DNA from: Microbulbifer sediminum
Lineage (GTDB): Bacteria > Pseudomonadota > Gammaproteobacteria > Pseudomonadales > Cellvibrionaceae
Reading direction: 5' to 3'
Length of the DNA: 64,000 nt
NCBI RefSeq assembly: GCF_021729035.1
Contig: NZ_JAJSAP010000006.1
Location: 124,001-188,000, forward strand
Position numbers and translations under genes: made by a program. This document shows positions 7,793 through 17,106 of the stretch, in pieces; positions within the stretch are counted from its first letter, which is position 1; each line of letters begins with the position of its first letter. Below the pieces are notes generated by a model that was not told where the DNA came from, searched no databases, and saw only the letters and a list, made by a program, of their open reading frames with translations.

Positions 7793-8746
7793 TCAGGCGC
7801 GGCCGATGGGAAAGGCGATGACGTCCTCGATCCTGTCGTAATCCCCCGCCAGCATCAGCAGACGATCGATACCCAGTGCCACGCCGGCACATTCAGGCAT
7901 TCCGGCCGCCAACGCGTCGACCAGGCGTTCCTCGAAAGGGTAGACGTGCAGCTTGTGTGTCCCGCGGTAACGGTGGTCTGCCTGGAAGCGGCGCAGCTGC
8001 TCTGCCGGGTCGGTCAGCTCCCAGTAGCCATTCGCGATCTCCAGGCCGCCCACGTAGGCCTCGAAGCGCCGCGCCACGGGAGTGCCACTGTCGTCGGGCA
8101 GCACCTTGGCCAGGGCCGCCTGGCTGGCGGGGAAGTCGTACAGCAGAGTGATGCCGCTGCCCATGCGCGGCTCGAGGTGGTGGCTCATCAACAGGTCCAG
8201 GCACTCGTCGCGATCCGCGGGCGCAAATGACAGCTCCAGGTGTCGTGCGGTACATGCGCGCAATTGCTCCTCGGTGGCCGTGTGGGGGTCCAGCTCCAGG
8301 TGCCGCAAAAACAGTTCCCGATAACTCAGGGACTCCATCCTGGCGATGCCCAGTACTTCGCCCAGCAGGTCGCCCACCTCACGCATCAGCGCGCGGTCGT
8401 CCCAGTCACAGCGGTACCACTCGAGCATGGTGAATTCGGGGTTGTGCCGGCCGCCGGCCTCCCCATCCCGAAAAGCCTTGCCCAGGTAGTAGCAGTCTCC
8501 CAGGCCGGCTGCCAGCAGCCGTTTGAGGCCGAATTCCGGGCTGGTGGCAAGGTAGGCGGCCTCCCCCTTGCACAGTGCGGTGATGGAGTCGATATGGGGA
8601 TCGCTGGTGGCGCGCCGGGAAAGCACCGGCACCTCCACTTCCAGCACCTCCCGGGCGGTGAAAAACTGCCTGACCCGGGCCAGCAGGGCGGCGCGTTGGC
8701 GCAATGCCGCGATGGAGGCGGTGGGTTGCCAGCTGGTATCAGTCAT
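7793..8746 (-). CDS. epmA: EF-P--(R)-beta-lysine ligase EpmA (PoxA/GenX)
   Basis: A 317-residue class II lysyl-tRNA-synthetase-like enzyme with no anticodon-binding domain, the hallmark of EpmA. Motif 2 region is seen in EFTMLEWYRCDWDD and motif 3 in GVALGIDRLLMLAG; length matches the E. coli enzyme (325 residues). It ligates (R)-beta-lysine to Lys34 of EF-P. It lies downstream of efp on the same strand (108-base gap with a palindrome), and epmB is divergent from efp, so writer enzymes and target form one locus. Confidence 0.95.
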   Translation of the reverse strand: MTDTSWQPTASIAALRQRAALLARVRQFFTAREVLEVEVPVLSRRATSDPHIDSITALCKGEAAYLATSPEFGLKRLLAAGLGDCYYLGKAFRDGEAGGRHNPEFTMLEWYRCDWDDRALMREVGDLLGEVLGIARMESLSYRELFLRHLELDPHTATEEQLRACTARHLELSFAPADRDECLDLLMSHHLEPRMGSGITLLYDFPASQAALAKVLPDDSGTPVARRFEAYVGGLEIANGYWELTDPAEQLRRFQADHRYRGTHKLHVYPFEERLVDALAAGMPECAGVALGIDRLLMLAGDYDRIEDVIAFPIGRA

Positions 8747-8817
8747 TGTGCGGGAGCCTCAAGCGCCGGCGGCCGCGGGCCGCGATCACCAGCGGGGCTC
8801 TCCCGCGCTCGATCGCG

Positions 8818-8833
8818 ACCGGCGGCCGCCGGT
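8818..8833. repeat. 16-bp perfect palindrome between efp and epmA
   Basis: ACCGGCGGCCGCCGGT is fully self-complementary and lies in the 108-base gap between the efp stop and the epmA start. In RNA it could form a very GC-rich hairpin, perhaps reducing read-through from highly expressed efp into epmA. On the efp strand a TTTT run precedes rather than follows it, so it is not a standard intrinsic terminator for efp. Confidence 0.45.
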
Positions 8834-8854
8834 AAAACAATTGGAACGCGGGGA

Positions 8855-9427
8855 TCAGTCTTCCTTGGCGCGCCCCAGGTATTCGCCGGTGCGGGTGTCG
8901 ACCTTGATTGTCTCGCCGATCTCCAGGAACAGCGGTACCTTGACCACGGCGCCGGTGGACAGGGTAGCAGGCTTGTTGCCACCCTGGGCAGTGTCGCCGC
9001 GCAGGCCCGGATCGGTGTCGGTAATCTCCAGGATTACATGGTTGGGCGGGGTTACGGCCAGCGGTGTGCCGTTGTACAGGGTGACGGTGCACATGTCCTG
9101 CTCTTTCAGCCACTTGGCGGCATCGCCAACGGCCTCGACGCTGGCGGGGTGCTGCTCGAAGGTGTCCGGTTCCATGAAATGATAGAACTCACCGTCGTTG
9201 TACAGGTACTCCATTTCCCGGTCCATAACGTCGGCTGCCTCCAGGCTCTCGCCGGAGCGGAAAGTGCGCTCCCAGACCCGGCCGGTCTTGAGGTTGCGCA
9301 GCTTGACCCGGTTGAATGCCTGGCCCTTGCCGGGTTTGACGAATTCGTTCTCCACGATGGAGCAGGGATCGCCGTCCAGCATTACTTTCAGACCGCCCTT
9401 GAATTCGTTGGTGGAATAACTAGCCAT
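8855..9427 (-). CDS. efp: Elongation factor P
   Basis: A 190-residue EF-P, which relieves ribosome stalling at consecutive prolines. The KOW-like domain I carries the modification loop VKPGKGQAF with Lys34 exactly at the E. coli position, matching the presence of epmA and epmB. The OB-type domains follow, ending in [15 protein letters not shown]. The start MASYSTNEF (ATG 9427) is chosen over a frame seven codons longer because AGAGGA lies just upstream of it. Divergent from epmB, with 114 bases between starts. Confidence 0.96.
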   Translation of the reverse strand: MASYSTNEFKGGLKVMLDGDPCSIVENEFVKPGKGQAFNRVKLRNLKTGRVWERTFRSGESLEAADVMDREMEYLYNDGEFYHFMEPDTFEQHPASVEAVGDAAKWLKEQDMCTVTLYNGTPLAVTPPNHVILEITDTDPGLRGDTAQGGNKPATLSTGAVVKVPLFLEIGETIKVDTRTGEYLGRAKED

Positions 9428-9541
9428 GAGTTCCTCTGAATCAGACAAGCGTGGCGGCCTGAATAAAAAACGCCGCCCGCTCTTTAAATTTCACTGTAAC
9501 TGCTTAAAATTTGCGCGCTTTGCGCCACAGAATAGCCACCT

Positions 9542-10570
9542 ATGATACAGCACGTCCCAGCCGCCAGTGAAATCATTGCCCGGGAGGAAGCCTCCGGCCG
9601 CCGCTGGCAGGACGAGATGGCCGACCTGGTCACGGATCCCGCCGAGCTCGTGCGCCTGCTCGGGCTGGACCCGAAACAGCTGCCCGACGCCCTGCGCGCC
9701 GCTGGCGGCTTTGCCCTGCGGGTGCCGCGGCCGTACCTGCGCCGTATGCGCCCCGGTGACCCTCAGGACCCGTTATTGCTGCAGGTGCTCCCGGGGGCGC
9801 CGGAACTCGAGCCGGCGGCGGGGTTCAGCGGCGACCCGCTGGGCGAGGCGCACGCCAACCCGGTACCAGGGGTCGTGCACAAGTATCGCGGGCGGCTGCT
9901 GTTGATTGCCGCGGGCCAGTGTGCCATCAACTGCCGTTACTGTTTCCGGCGGGAATTCCCCTATGGGGACAATCACCTGAGCCGCACGCAGTGGCAGGGG
10001 GCACTCGAGTACATTCGTGGCCAGGACGGCCTGCGCGAAGTCATCCTGAGTGGTGGCGACCCGCTGGTCCTGAATGACCGCCAGCTGGCGCGGCTGGCGG
10101 GAGAGCTGGCCGCGGTCCCGCACCTGGATAAGTTGCGGGTACACACCCGTCTGCCGGTGGTGGCGCCCAGCCGCATTACCGATGAACTGCTGGCCTGGCT
10201 GGCCGGCACGCGCCTCAAGCCTGTGCTGGTACTGCACTGTAACCACGCCAACGAAATCGACGGTGAGGTACGTGCGGGGCTGCAGAGGCTGCGCGCCGCC
10301 GGGGTGACCCTGCTAAACCAGGCTGTCCTGCTGCGGGGGGTCAACGACTCAGTGGCCGCCCTGTCGGCACTGGGTGAGGCGCTGTTCGACAGCGGCGTAT
10401 TGCCGTACTACCTGCACCAGCTGGACCGGGTGCGGGGCGCGGCGCACTTTGAGGTGGATGACGAGACAGCCCTGGAGTTGGTTCGCGGGGTGCGTGAGCA
10501 ACTACCGGGGTACCTGGTCCCGCGGCTGGTGCGGGAGATTCCGGGGGAGCGCTCAAAAACACCCCTTTGA
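9542..10570 (+). CDS. epmB: EF-P beta-lysylation protein EpmB (lysine 2,3-aminomutase-like)
   Basis: A 342-residue radical-SAM enzyme converting lysine to (R)-beta-lysine for EF-P modification. The iron-sulfur motif C-x3-C-x2-C is present at Cys127, Cys131 and Cys134 (CAINCRYCFRREFPYG), followed by VILSGGDPLVLND and LRVHTRLPVVAPSRIT, both shared with the KamA family; the C-terminal extension of true catabolic KamA is missing, which fits EpmB. Transcribed divergently from efp; the AT-richer intergenic 9428-9541 should hold promoters for both directions. Confidence 0.94.
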   Translation: MIQHVPAASEIIAREEASGRRWQDEMADLVTDPAELVRLLGLDPKQLPDALRAAGGFALRVPRPYLRRMRPGDPQDPLLLQVLPGAPELEPAAGFSGDPLGEAHANPVPGVVHKYRGRLLLIAAGQCAINCRYCFRREFPYGDNHLSRTQWQGALEYIRGQDGLREVILSGGDPLVLNDRQLARLAGELAAVPHLDKLRVHTRLPVVAPSRITDELLAWLAGTRLKPVLVLHCNHANEIDGEVRAGLQRLRAAGVTLLNQAVLLRGVNDSVAALSALGEALFDSGVLPYYLHQLDRVRGAAHFEVDDETALELVRGVREQLPGYLVPRLVREIPGERSKTPL

Positions 10571-10629
10571 AATTGCCGGCCCCCCGGCGCCAGCAGCCAA
10601 AGGGTGATGCCGGGTTAGACTTGTTTGGC

Positions 10630-10670
10630 GCTTTTGGCGTGATCCTTGTCGCAATATCGGCGCCAAAAGC
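10630..10670 (+). terminator. Inverted repeat after epmB, possible terminator
   Basis: A 10-bp perfect inverted repeat (GCTTTTGGCG at 10630-10639 and CGCCAAAAGC at 10661-10670) with a 21-base loop, followed by ATCTTTTAAG. It could end epmB transcription, but the loop is long and the T-run short, so a protein-binding operator upstream of the next gene is an alternative. Confidence 0.4.
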
Positions 10671-10742
10671 ATCTTTTAAGGCTTGTTCGGTCAAATTGGC
10701 TGTTCATATACTGCTGTAGCCCAATGGATGGTTACAGACAGA

Positions 10743-12446
10743 ATGAAGGACGATATCAAGGGTTCCGCCCGCAGCCGGATGGCCCCCGCCAGTTTCGCGA
10801 TTGAGCTCGGATTACCATCACGCGCGCTGCCAGCGCTGAGCTGCGGTTGTGCCAGCGAAAGCCAGCTGGACCGGTGGTTGAGCCAGTATGAACTCCACCC
10901 TTTCCATCCCTCGGACCAGCAGAGGCTGGTCACGCTGCTGTCGGGGTTGCTCGAAGAGCTCGGCCAGTGGCGCGCGCCGGCGGCCACCCGCCTGCCCATG
11001 CTGGAGCTGCTGCGCCAGTACGTCATCTCCTGTAACGACGCCATCGTCACCCAACGCAGTGCAATCAGTGGCACACAGCTGGACAAGTTGCGCCGCAGCC
11101 TGCAGCCCGTGGTGGGCGTGTTGCAAAAGCTGTTTGTTGCCTACGCCGGCCTGTGGGTACAGCTGGAAGATACCGCCGGGGTTCCCTTCGTGCTGCGGCA
11201 GAAGCGCGCCCGCGTGCTGCACCGGGCGGTGGATGCCTGCGGCCGGTTGCTGCGGGTGGCCTCCCGGTTTGGCCTGGCTCCGCCGGAGCGCTGCTGGCGC
11301 AATATGCAATTACTCCTGCAGCGGGGGTTTCCGCAGCAGGTTGCCTGGCGCCGTGTGGCGGATCCGCTGGATTCACGCGGGCGTGCCAGCGCCATAGATG
11401 CCTATATGCAGGCGGCGCTGTTTTTCAGTGCCAACCCCGGCCAGCTGGATTACGAGCAGCAGGATGGGCTCTGGCGCAGGACCCGGGAGTGGTGCCGCCT
11501 GGCAACACTGGAGGAAACCTGGTCCGCCCCGGGCCAGGGCCTGATGGCGACCACTGCCGTCGACCGGGCGCCGCTGCCCGCGGGTCGACTGGCTGAAGAA
11601 GAGCTCACCAGTGGCCGGTTTTCCGCGCCCCGCGGATGGAAGGTAAACCTGACCGGGATCCTGCAGCGGCTGGACAAGCACCTGGAGAGGAATTTTGATC
11701 CGCTGGTGGAACGAGTTCGCTCTGTATGGGGCGGTGCAGTCGGTCGCGGTGACAACCGACGGCCCGAACGGGGAGATTGCCTGGTCACCGTCGGTCTGGG
11801 ATCCACCTGTTTCAACCTGCGGGAAGGGGGCAGTGGCAGCCCCGGGGGAGATGTATCTGCCTGGCTGGGTGCGGTGGAGGAACGCGTGTGTCTGGAGGCG
11901 GAGTCCGTGGACTACCAGTCCGGTCGCACCCTGAGTGATTACGATGTCAGCCTGCCCAATGCCCCCAGCCTGAGGAGCGAGCGGCGGGTGCAGGCCAGTG
12001 GTGCCGCCCGTCACTACCAGACTGAGGTGGCGGAAGTTTTCAATCGCAGTGCCAGCGGCCTGGGATTGAAGTTGCCGTCTGCCGCCAGCGAACGCCTGCG
12101 GGTCGGTGAGCTGGTGGGGGTGCGGATGCCCGATGGCTGGCAGGTGGGCGTGATTCGCTGGCACCTGAGCCGTATGGATCACAGCCGCGCCGGGGTGGAG
12201 ATACTGGCGCGCCACGTGGTGCCGGTGGAGGTGCGCCGGCGCTGTTCCGGCGGGCGCTCTTCGGCCCCGATTCCTGCCCTGCTGACACGGGACGGCAACA
12301 ACAACGGTGTAGCCCTGATCCTGCCGGTGCCCCTGTTCAAGGCCTATGACGAAGTCGAGGTGGTTACAGCCAGTGTCACAAGATCCGTGAGCCTGCAACG
12401 CCAGACAGTAGCGACTGCTAACATTGCCCGGTTCGATTTTGTGTGA
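10743..12446 (+). CDS. PilZ-domain-like protein upstream of fimX-like gene
   Basis: A 567-residue cytoplasmic protein. The first 300 residues are mostly helical (QLDRWLSQYELHPFHPSDQQRLVTLLSGLLEEL and similar) without a domain I recognise. The C-terminal part (about residues 420-490) has a PilZ-like core: NRSASGLGLKL matching the N/D-x-S-x2-G motif, followed by LRVGELVGVRMPDGWQVGVIRW. An Arg-rich RSERR lies just before it, where the c-di-GMP-binding RxxxR is expected. Start is uncertain; ATG 10743 is chosen, with ATG 10728 and 10779 possible. It lies 159 bases before a FimX-like gene on the same strand, suggesting a shared c-di-GMP or type IV pilus role. Confidence 0.6.
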   Translation: MKDDIKGSARSRMAPASFAIELGLPSRALPALSCGCASESQLDRWLSQYELHPFHPSDQQRLVTLLSGLLEELGQWRAPAATRLPMLELLRQYVISCNDAIVTQRSAISGTQLDKLRRSLQPVVGVLQKLFVAYAGLWVQLEDTAGVPFVLRQKRARVLHRAVDACGRLLRVASRFGLAPPERCWRNMQLLLQRGFPQQVAWRRVADPLDSRGRASAIDAYMQAALFFSANPGQLDYEQQDGLWRRTREWCRLATLEETWSAPGQGLMATTAVDRAPLPAGRLAEEELTSGRFSAPRGWKVNLTGILQRLDKHLERNFDPLVERVRSVWGGAVGRGDNRRPERGDCLVTVGLGSTCFNLREGGSGSPGGDVSAWLGAVEERVCLEAESVDYQSGRTLSDYDVSLPNAPSLRSERRVQASGAARHYQTEVAEVFNRSASGLGLKLPSAASERLRVGELVGVRMPDGWQVGVIRWHLSRMDHSRAGVEILARHVVPVEVRRRCSGGRSSAPIPALLTRDGNNNGVALILPVPLFKAYDEVEVVTASVTRSVSLQRQTVATANIARFDFV

Positions 12447-12524
12447 GGTCCATCGCATACCCGCCTCTGGCGGCTGCCCGCCCTTGTAAGCGACCGATAG
12501 CGCGACCTACACTTAGCGCTCTTG

Positions 12525-12543
12525 CGCCGCTGTCCCAGCGGCG
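12525..12543 (+). repeat. GC hairpin upstream of fimX-like gene
   Basis: CGCCGCTG and CAGCGGCG pair perfectly around a TCC loop. There is no T-run, so it is more likely a leader-RNA structure or weak terminator of the preceding gene than a full intrinsic terminator. It ends 62 bases before the ATG of the FimX-like gene. Confidence 0.35.
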
Positions 12544-12605
12544 GCGCACTGACGGCCTGTGCCCCTGTATGCAGGCCGCAGATGTAAGTATCAAGAGCAT
12601 AATAA

Positions 12606-14693
12606 ATGAGCAGCAACGACACGATTCGTCTCCTTCTAATTCACGACACACCCTCTGAAGCCCAGCGCCTGGTCAGCATGCTGCACAATGCCGGCCGCCC
12701 CAATCGCGCCCAGCACGTGCCCAGCGAGCCGGCACTGACCAAACTGCTCCAGGACAATACCTGGGACCTCCTGATAGCCGCAGAGACCAGCAAGCAGCTG
12801 CCCCCGGCGGTGGCATTGCGTACCATCAGCAAGCTGCAGAAAGACGTCCCCGTCCTGTTGCTGACCGAGCGCAGTGGCGCCCAGCCGGTAGTGGAGGGCC
12901 TCAAGCTGGGAGCTCGTGATGTAGTGACCGTGGATGAGGACCAGCACCTCCTGCTGGTTATCCAGAGGGAGATCACTGCGCTGCGCAACCGGCGCCAGGC
13001 GCGCATGCACGATCGCCGTTATCACGCCAGCCTGGCCCGCTCGCAGGAATTGCTCGACAGTTCCAAGGATGCCATCGCCTACATTTCTGACGGCCTGATT
13101 GTCTACGCCAACCAGTCCCTGGCCGAACGCCTCGGCCACAAGGACAAGGATGACGTCGAATACCAGCCGTTGATTGACATGGTGACCGAGGGTGAGCAGG
13201 AGGATGCCCGGGCCTTCCTCCGGCAATGTGCAATCGACAATAACGATGTCGAGGCTCAGGAATGGAAATTCACTGCCAGGTCGGCATCCGGTCGGCCTGT
13301 ACCGGTGCGGGCCGAGGTCCTCTCCACCGTATACGATGAGGAGCGCTGTCTGCAGGTGCGCATCGCCGCCAGTTCCGGCAATACTGAGGAACTGGAGGCC
13401 CAGCTCAGTGACATCAAGAGCCGCGACCCGCTGACCGGCCTCTACAACCGGCAGCACTTCCTGCGCATGCTGGATGCCGCCATCAAGGCCGCCGCCAGCA
13501 CCCAGCGTACCGGCGGCCTGATGTATATCGAGGTGGACCGTTTCGAGGAAACGGTGCAGAAGGTTGTGGGTGTTGCCGGTGCCGATGCACTACAGAAGAA
13601 GATGGCGGAGCTGCTGCAGTCGAGTGTGCGCCGCGGCGACGTGGTGGCCCGCTACGGAGAGGAGAGTTTCTGCCTGATGATGGCGGAGACCACGCCTGAC
13701 AGTGCCGAGCACCGGGCCCGGGAGCTGATGCGAAAAATTGCTGACACGATTTTTGATGCGGCCGGCAAGACATTACAGATCACCGTATCCATCGGTGTTT
13801 CGCTGCTGAGCGAGGCCTCCGGCAATGCCCAGAAGGTGATCGACCAGGCCCTCCAGGCCCATGACCAGGCTCGGCAGGACAGTGACCAGGGCAATGGTTT
13901 CGCACTGTTCGAACCGGGCGCAGACCAGGAGGGCGATGCCGATACCTATCACCGCGCGCGCGTGGTCCAGGCGCTGGAGGCCGGCAACCTCAAATTGCTG
14001 TACCAGCCGGTACTGAGTCTGCAGGGCACCGGCGAGCAGATGTACGAGGTGCTGGTGCGCATGGTGGATGGCAAGGAGGAGCTTTCACCGCTGTCTTTCC
14101 TGGAGGGGCTGGGCGATGACAGCCTGGCAGTGAAGATGGATCGCTGGGTAATACTGACGGCGATCAAGGCGGCGGCCGTACAGCGCGCGAAAGGGAAGGA
14201 TGTCTCCCTGCTGCTGCATATCTCCGCAGCCTCGCTGAAGGATACCGGTCTGCCAGCCTGGTTGAAAGTGGCCTTCAAGGCGGCCAAGGTGGCGCCGAAA
14301 TCGGTGTCCTTCCAGGTCAGTCAGGGGGATATCAACAGCAACCTCCACGCCGCCCGGGACTTTTGCCTGCAGGTGCGGGAGTTCGGTAGCCGGGTGGTGG
14401 TCAGTCGCTTCGGTGCGGGCCTCAACCCGTTCAAGACCCTGGAGCATGTCACCTTCGATATCGCCAAGGTGGATCCGTCCTTCGTCCGTGAAGTGCAGGA
14501 TGAAGGGGAGAGCAGCGATACCCTGGTCAACATGGTGCAACAGCTGGCCGAAGCGGATACCCGCGTGATCGTGCCCCACGTGGAGCAGGCCAGTATGCTT
14601 CCGACCCTCTGGCAGAGCGGTACCGACTACATTCAGGGCTACTATGTACAGGCGCCCGCCGAGCACATGGATTTCGATTTCAGTCTCGATTGA
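12606..14693 (+). CDS. fimX: FimX-like degenerate GGDEF/EAL c-di-GMP effector
   Basis: A 695-residue protein with the FimX order: receiver-like domain (about 1-125), PAS (about 150-260), GGDEF (about 270-430) and EAL (about 450-690). All signatures are degenerate in the way expected of FimX. The receiver has WDLLIAAE with no phospho-acceptor Asp, the GGDEF motif is GEESF (351-355) and the EAL motif is EVL (481-483, in MYEVLVRM). It should therefore bind c-di-GMP without making or cleaving it. In Pseudomonas, FimX controls type IV pilus assembly and twitching and is near serB, as here. No pilus genes are in this window. Confidence 0.85.
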   Translation: MSSNDTIRLLLIHDTPSEAQRLVSMLHNAGRPNRAQHVPSEPALTKLLQDNTWDLLIAAETSKQLPPAVALRTISKLQKDVPVLLLTERSGAQPVVEGLKLGARDVVTVDEDQHLLLVIQREITALRNRRQARMHDRRYHASLARSQELLDSSKDAIAYISDGLIVYANQSLAERLGHKDKDDVEYQPLIDMVTEGEQEDARAFLRQCAIDNNDVEAQEWKFTARSASGRPVPVRAEVLSTVYDEERCLQVRIAASSGNTEELEAQLSDIKSRDPLTGLYNRQHFLRMLDAAIKAAASTQRTGGLMYIEVDRFEETVQKVVGVAGADALQKKMAELLQSSVRRGDVVARYGEESFCLMMAETTPDSAEHRARELMRKIADTIFDAAGKTLQITVSIGVSLLSEASGNAQKVIDQALQAHDQARQDSDQGNGFALFEPGADQEGDADTYHRARVVQALEAGNLKLLYQPVLSLQGTGEQMYEVLVRMVDGKEELSPLSFLEGLGDDSLAVKMDRWVILTAIKAAAVQRAKGKDVSLLLHISAASLKDTGLPAWLKVAFKAAKVAPKSVSFQVSQGDINSNLHAARDFCLQVREFGSRVVVSRFGAGLNPFKTLEHVTFDIAKVDPSFVREVQDEGESSDTLVNMVQQLAEADTRVIVPHVEQASMLPTLWQSGTDYIQGYYVQAPAEHMDFDFSLD

Positions 14694-14850
14694 CCCGTCG
14701 CGGCGGCCCTGCAGGCACCGCAGAGCCGCCAGTGAAGCCCCGGCTGAGCGGTCCGCGGGCTAATGATTTCCCGGCAGGGGGCCATTTGGGTATGCTTTGC
14801 CGGATTTCCCCTTACAGCACCAATAAGCAGAATTGACCTGGAGCCATATT

Positions 14851-16833
14851 ATGTTGCCCCGCATACTCTGTAGCAGTTTGCTATGCAGCGCCCTCGTTCT
14901 CGCGGGCGGTTGTTCCAAGCCTGAATCCGACGGCGCCGCGGGCAAGCCCGCCAGCCCCGAGACTGAGACCACCCAACCCGCGGCGAATGGCGCCGACACC
15001 GGATCATCCTCTGAGCGACAGGCGGACTCGCCGGCACCGGAATCCGGTGTGGATTATCACTCCTTTGCCAACACCGACGACTACCGGGTGAAGCACCTGG
15101 ATCTCGACCTGACCGTGGATTTCGAGCGCAAGGTGCTCGAGGGTGAGGCGATACTGGACTTCAAGCGCCAGACCGGAAAGAACCCGGCCATGGTGCTGGA
15201 TACCCGCGACATCAAGGTTGAAGAGGTGCGGGCCGGCCATGGGGAGGAGCTGAAGCCGGTGAAGTTCTCCATGGGTGAGACCGACCCGGACCTGGGCACC
15301 CCGCTGAACATCCAGCTGCCCAAAAACGCCACCCGCGTTGCCATCCGCTACCAGACTTCGCCCGGCGCCTCCGGCGTGCAATGGCTGGAGCCGCAGCAGA
15401 CTGCAGGCGGTGAGCACCCTTTCCTGTTCACCCAGGCACAGGCCATCCATGCACGCAGTTTCGTGCCGCTGCAGGATTCGCCCCAGGTACGCATCACCTA
15501 TAACGCCACTATTCGCACCCCGGAAGAGCTGTTGGCGGTGATGAGCGCGAACAATGACCCGCAGACGGAAAAGGACGGCGTCTACGAATTCGAGATGCCG
15601 CAGCCGATTCCCTCATACCTGCTGGCGCTGGCTGTGGGCGACCTGGAGTTCAAGCCCATGGGCGAGCGCACCGGTGTCTATGCCGAGCCTGAACTGCTCG
15701 ATGCCGCAGCCGCAGAATTCGAGGACACCGAGTCGATGCTCGAGGCCACCGAGGAGGTTTACGGGCCCTATCGCTGGGACCGCTATGACCTGCTGATCCT
15801 GCCGCCCAGTTTCCCCTTCGGTGGGATGGAAAACCCGCGCCTGAGCTTCATCACCCCGACCGTAATCGCCGGTGACAAGAGCCTGGTGGCCCTGATTGCC
15901 CATGAGCTGGCGCACTCCTGGTCCGGCAACCTGGTGACCAATGCCAGCTGGCGAGACCTGTGGCTCAATGAGGGATTCACTACCTACCTCACCAACCGCA
16001 TCATGCAGAACATCTATGGCGACCGGCGTTACCGCATGGAAATGGCGCTGGGCTATGACGACCTGCAGGCGGACCTGGAAGATCTGGATGCCCGCGACGA
16101 GATCATGGCCATCGACCTGCGCGGCCGTGACCCGGACAAGGTGTTCTCCAACATCCCCTATGAGAAGGGCTCCCTGTTCCTGTACGAGCTGGAGCAAAAG
16201 ATTGGCCGCGAGGCTTTCGACCAGTTCCTGCTGGACTACTTCAATAACTTTGCCTTTGAGAGCATTACCACCGAGGACTTCGTCGAGTACCTGCAGAAGA
16301 CCCTGCTCAAGCAGTACCCGGAAAAGCTCGATGAGGCGCGTATCCGTGAGTGGATTTTCGAGCCGGGTATTCCCGAAGGCGCACCCCATCCGCAATCCGA
16401 CGCCTTCAGCAAGATCGATCCCGTGCGCCAGCAGTGGCTGGACGGAGAGGTCGCGGCTACAGACATCGATACCGGCGACTGGACCTATCACCAGTGGAAG
16501 TACTTCCTCGACGGTATGCCGGAAGAGCTCAGCGACGAGCAGCTTGAGGAGCTGGATAGCGCCTTCGACCTGACCGAGTCGACGAACAACGAGATTGCCT
16601 TCAGCTGGCTGATGATCGCCGTGCGTAACGATTACCAGCCGGCATTCGGGCGCCTCAAAAGCTTCCTCACTGAAATTGGCCGCAACAAATTCCTGCGCCC
16701 GCTGTACCGCAACCTGGTGGAGAGTGGCAAGCAGGAGATGGCTGCCGAGATTTTCGAGGAGGCCAAGCCCGGCTACCACCCGCTGACCGTCAAGGTGAAC
16801 AGCCGCATTATCTACGGTGACGACGCCGGTTAA
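14851..16833 (+). CDS. M1 family zinc metallo-aminopeptidase, lipoprotein
   Basis: A 660-residue aminopeptidase of the leukotriene A4 hydrolase/cold-active aminopeptidase branch. Zinc site: H351-E-L-A-H355 and, 18 residues on, Glu374 in LNEGFT; the exopeptidase motif GGMEN is at 324-328. Starting at ATG 14851 gives a lipoprotein signal (MLPRILCSSLLCSALVLAGGC), then a low-complexity Ser/Ala/Glu linker to residue 65. It is probably anchored in the envelope and trims peptides in the periplasm. Homologues lacking the signal are cytoplasmic, so the lipoprotein form deserves note. The C-terminal ARM-like region follows from about residue 480. Confidence 0.9.
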   Translation: MLPRILCSSLLCSALVLAGGCSKPESDGAAGKPASPETETTQPAANGADTGSSSERQADSPAPESGVDYHSFANTDDYRVKHLDLDLTVDFERKVLEGEAILDFKRQTGKNPAMVLDTRDIKVEEVRAGHGEELKPVKFSMGETDPDLGTPLNIQLPKNATRVAIRYQTSPGASGVQWLEPQQTAGGEHPFLFTQAQAIHARSFVPLQDSPQVRITYNATIRTPEELLAVMSANNDPQTEKDGVYEFEMPQPIPSYLLALAVGDLEFKPMGERTGVYAEPELLDAAAAEFEDTESMLEATEEVYGPYRWDRYDLLILPPSFPFGGMENPRLSFITPTVIAGDKSLVALIAHELAHSWSGNLVTNASWRDLWLNEGFTTYLTNRIMQNIYGDRRYRMEMALGYDDLQADLEDLDARDEIMAIDLRGRDPDKVFSNIPYEKGSLFLYELEQKIGREAFDQFLLDYFNNFAFESITTEDFVEYLQKTLLKQYPEKLDEARIREWIFEPGIPEGAPHPQSDAFSKIDPVRQQWLDGEVAATDIDTGDWTYHQWKYFLDGMPEELSDEQLEELDSAFDLTESTNNEIAFSWLMIAVRNDYQPAFGRLKSFLTEIGRNKFLRPLYRNLVESGKQEMAAEIFEEAKPGYHPLTVKVNSRIIYGDDAG

Positions 16834-16847
16834 GCGCCGCAGCACCT

Positions 16848-16872
16848 GCCGGCCCGCCCCTGCGGGTCCGGC
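16848..16872 (+). terminator. GC hairpin after aminopeptidase gene
   Basis: GCCGGCCCGC and GCGGGTCCGGC pair around a four-base CCCT loop with one bulge, 15 bases after the aminopeptidase stop. No T-run follows, so any termination would be inefficient or Rho-assisted. Confidence 0.4.
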
Positions 16873-17106
16873 ATGGGGGGCTGAGGCAGCATCCGGGCGC
16901 GCCTGGAATACCGTTCACAGCGACTGACAACGCTGTTGAATAAGCCGCCTGGTGGCGCCGTCCAAGGCTATCCGGGGAACCCGGAAGTGCAGTAAAGTGG
17001 TCTGATTAATTGGCGGGGATGGGGTATATTCGACCTCTCCCGCGGGTAGCCAGCCCCGTTCAGGGATGAGCGATTCAGAACAAGAGCAGACAGGAGGCGC
17101 GGGGTC

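Noticed and set aside
8240-9439. Plus-strand open frame of about 399 codons across epmA and efp
   Set aside because: Antisense shadow of two certain genes; low-complexity Gly/Ala/Gln product with no motif.
15613-16845. Minus-strand frame of about 410 codons opposite the M1 aminopeptidase
   Set aside because: Antisense shadow; the aminopeptidase frame carries all catalytic motifs.
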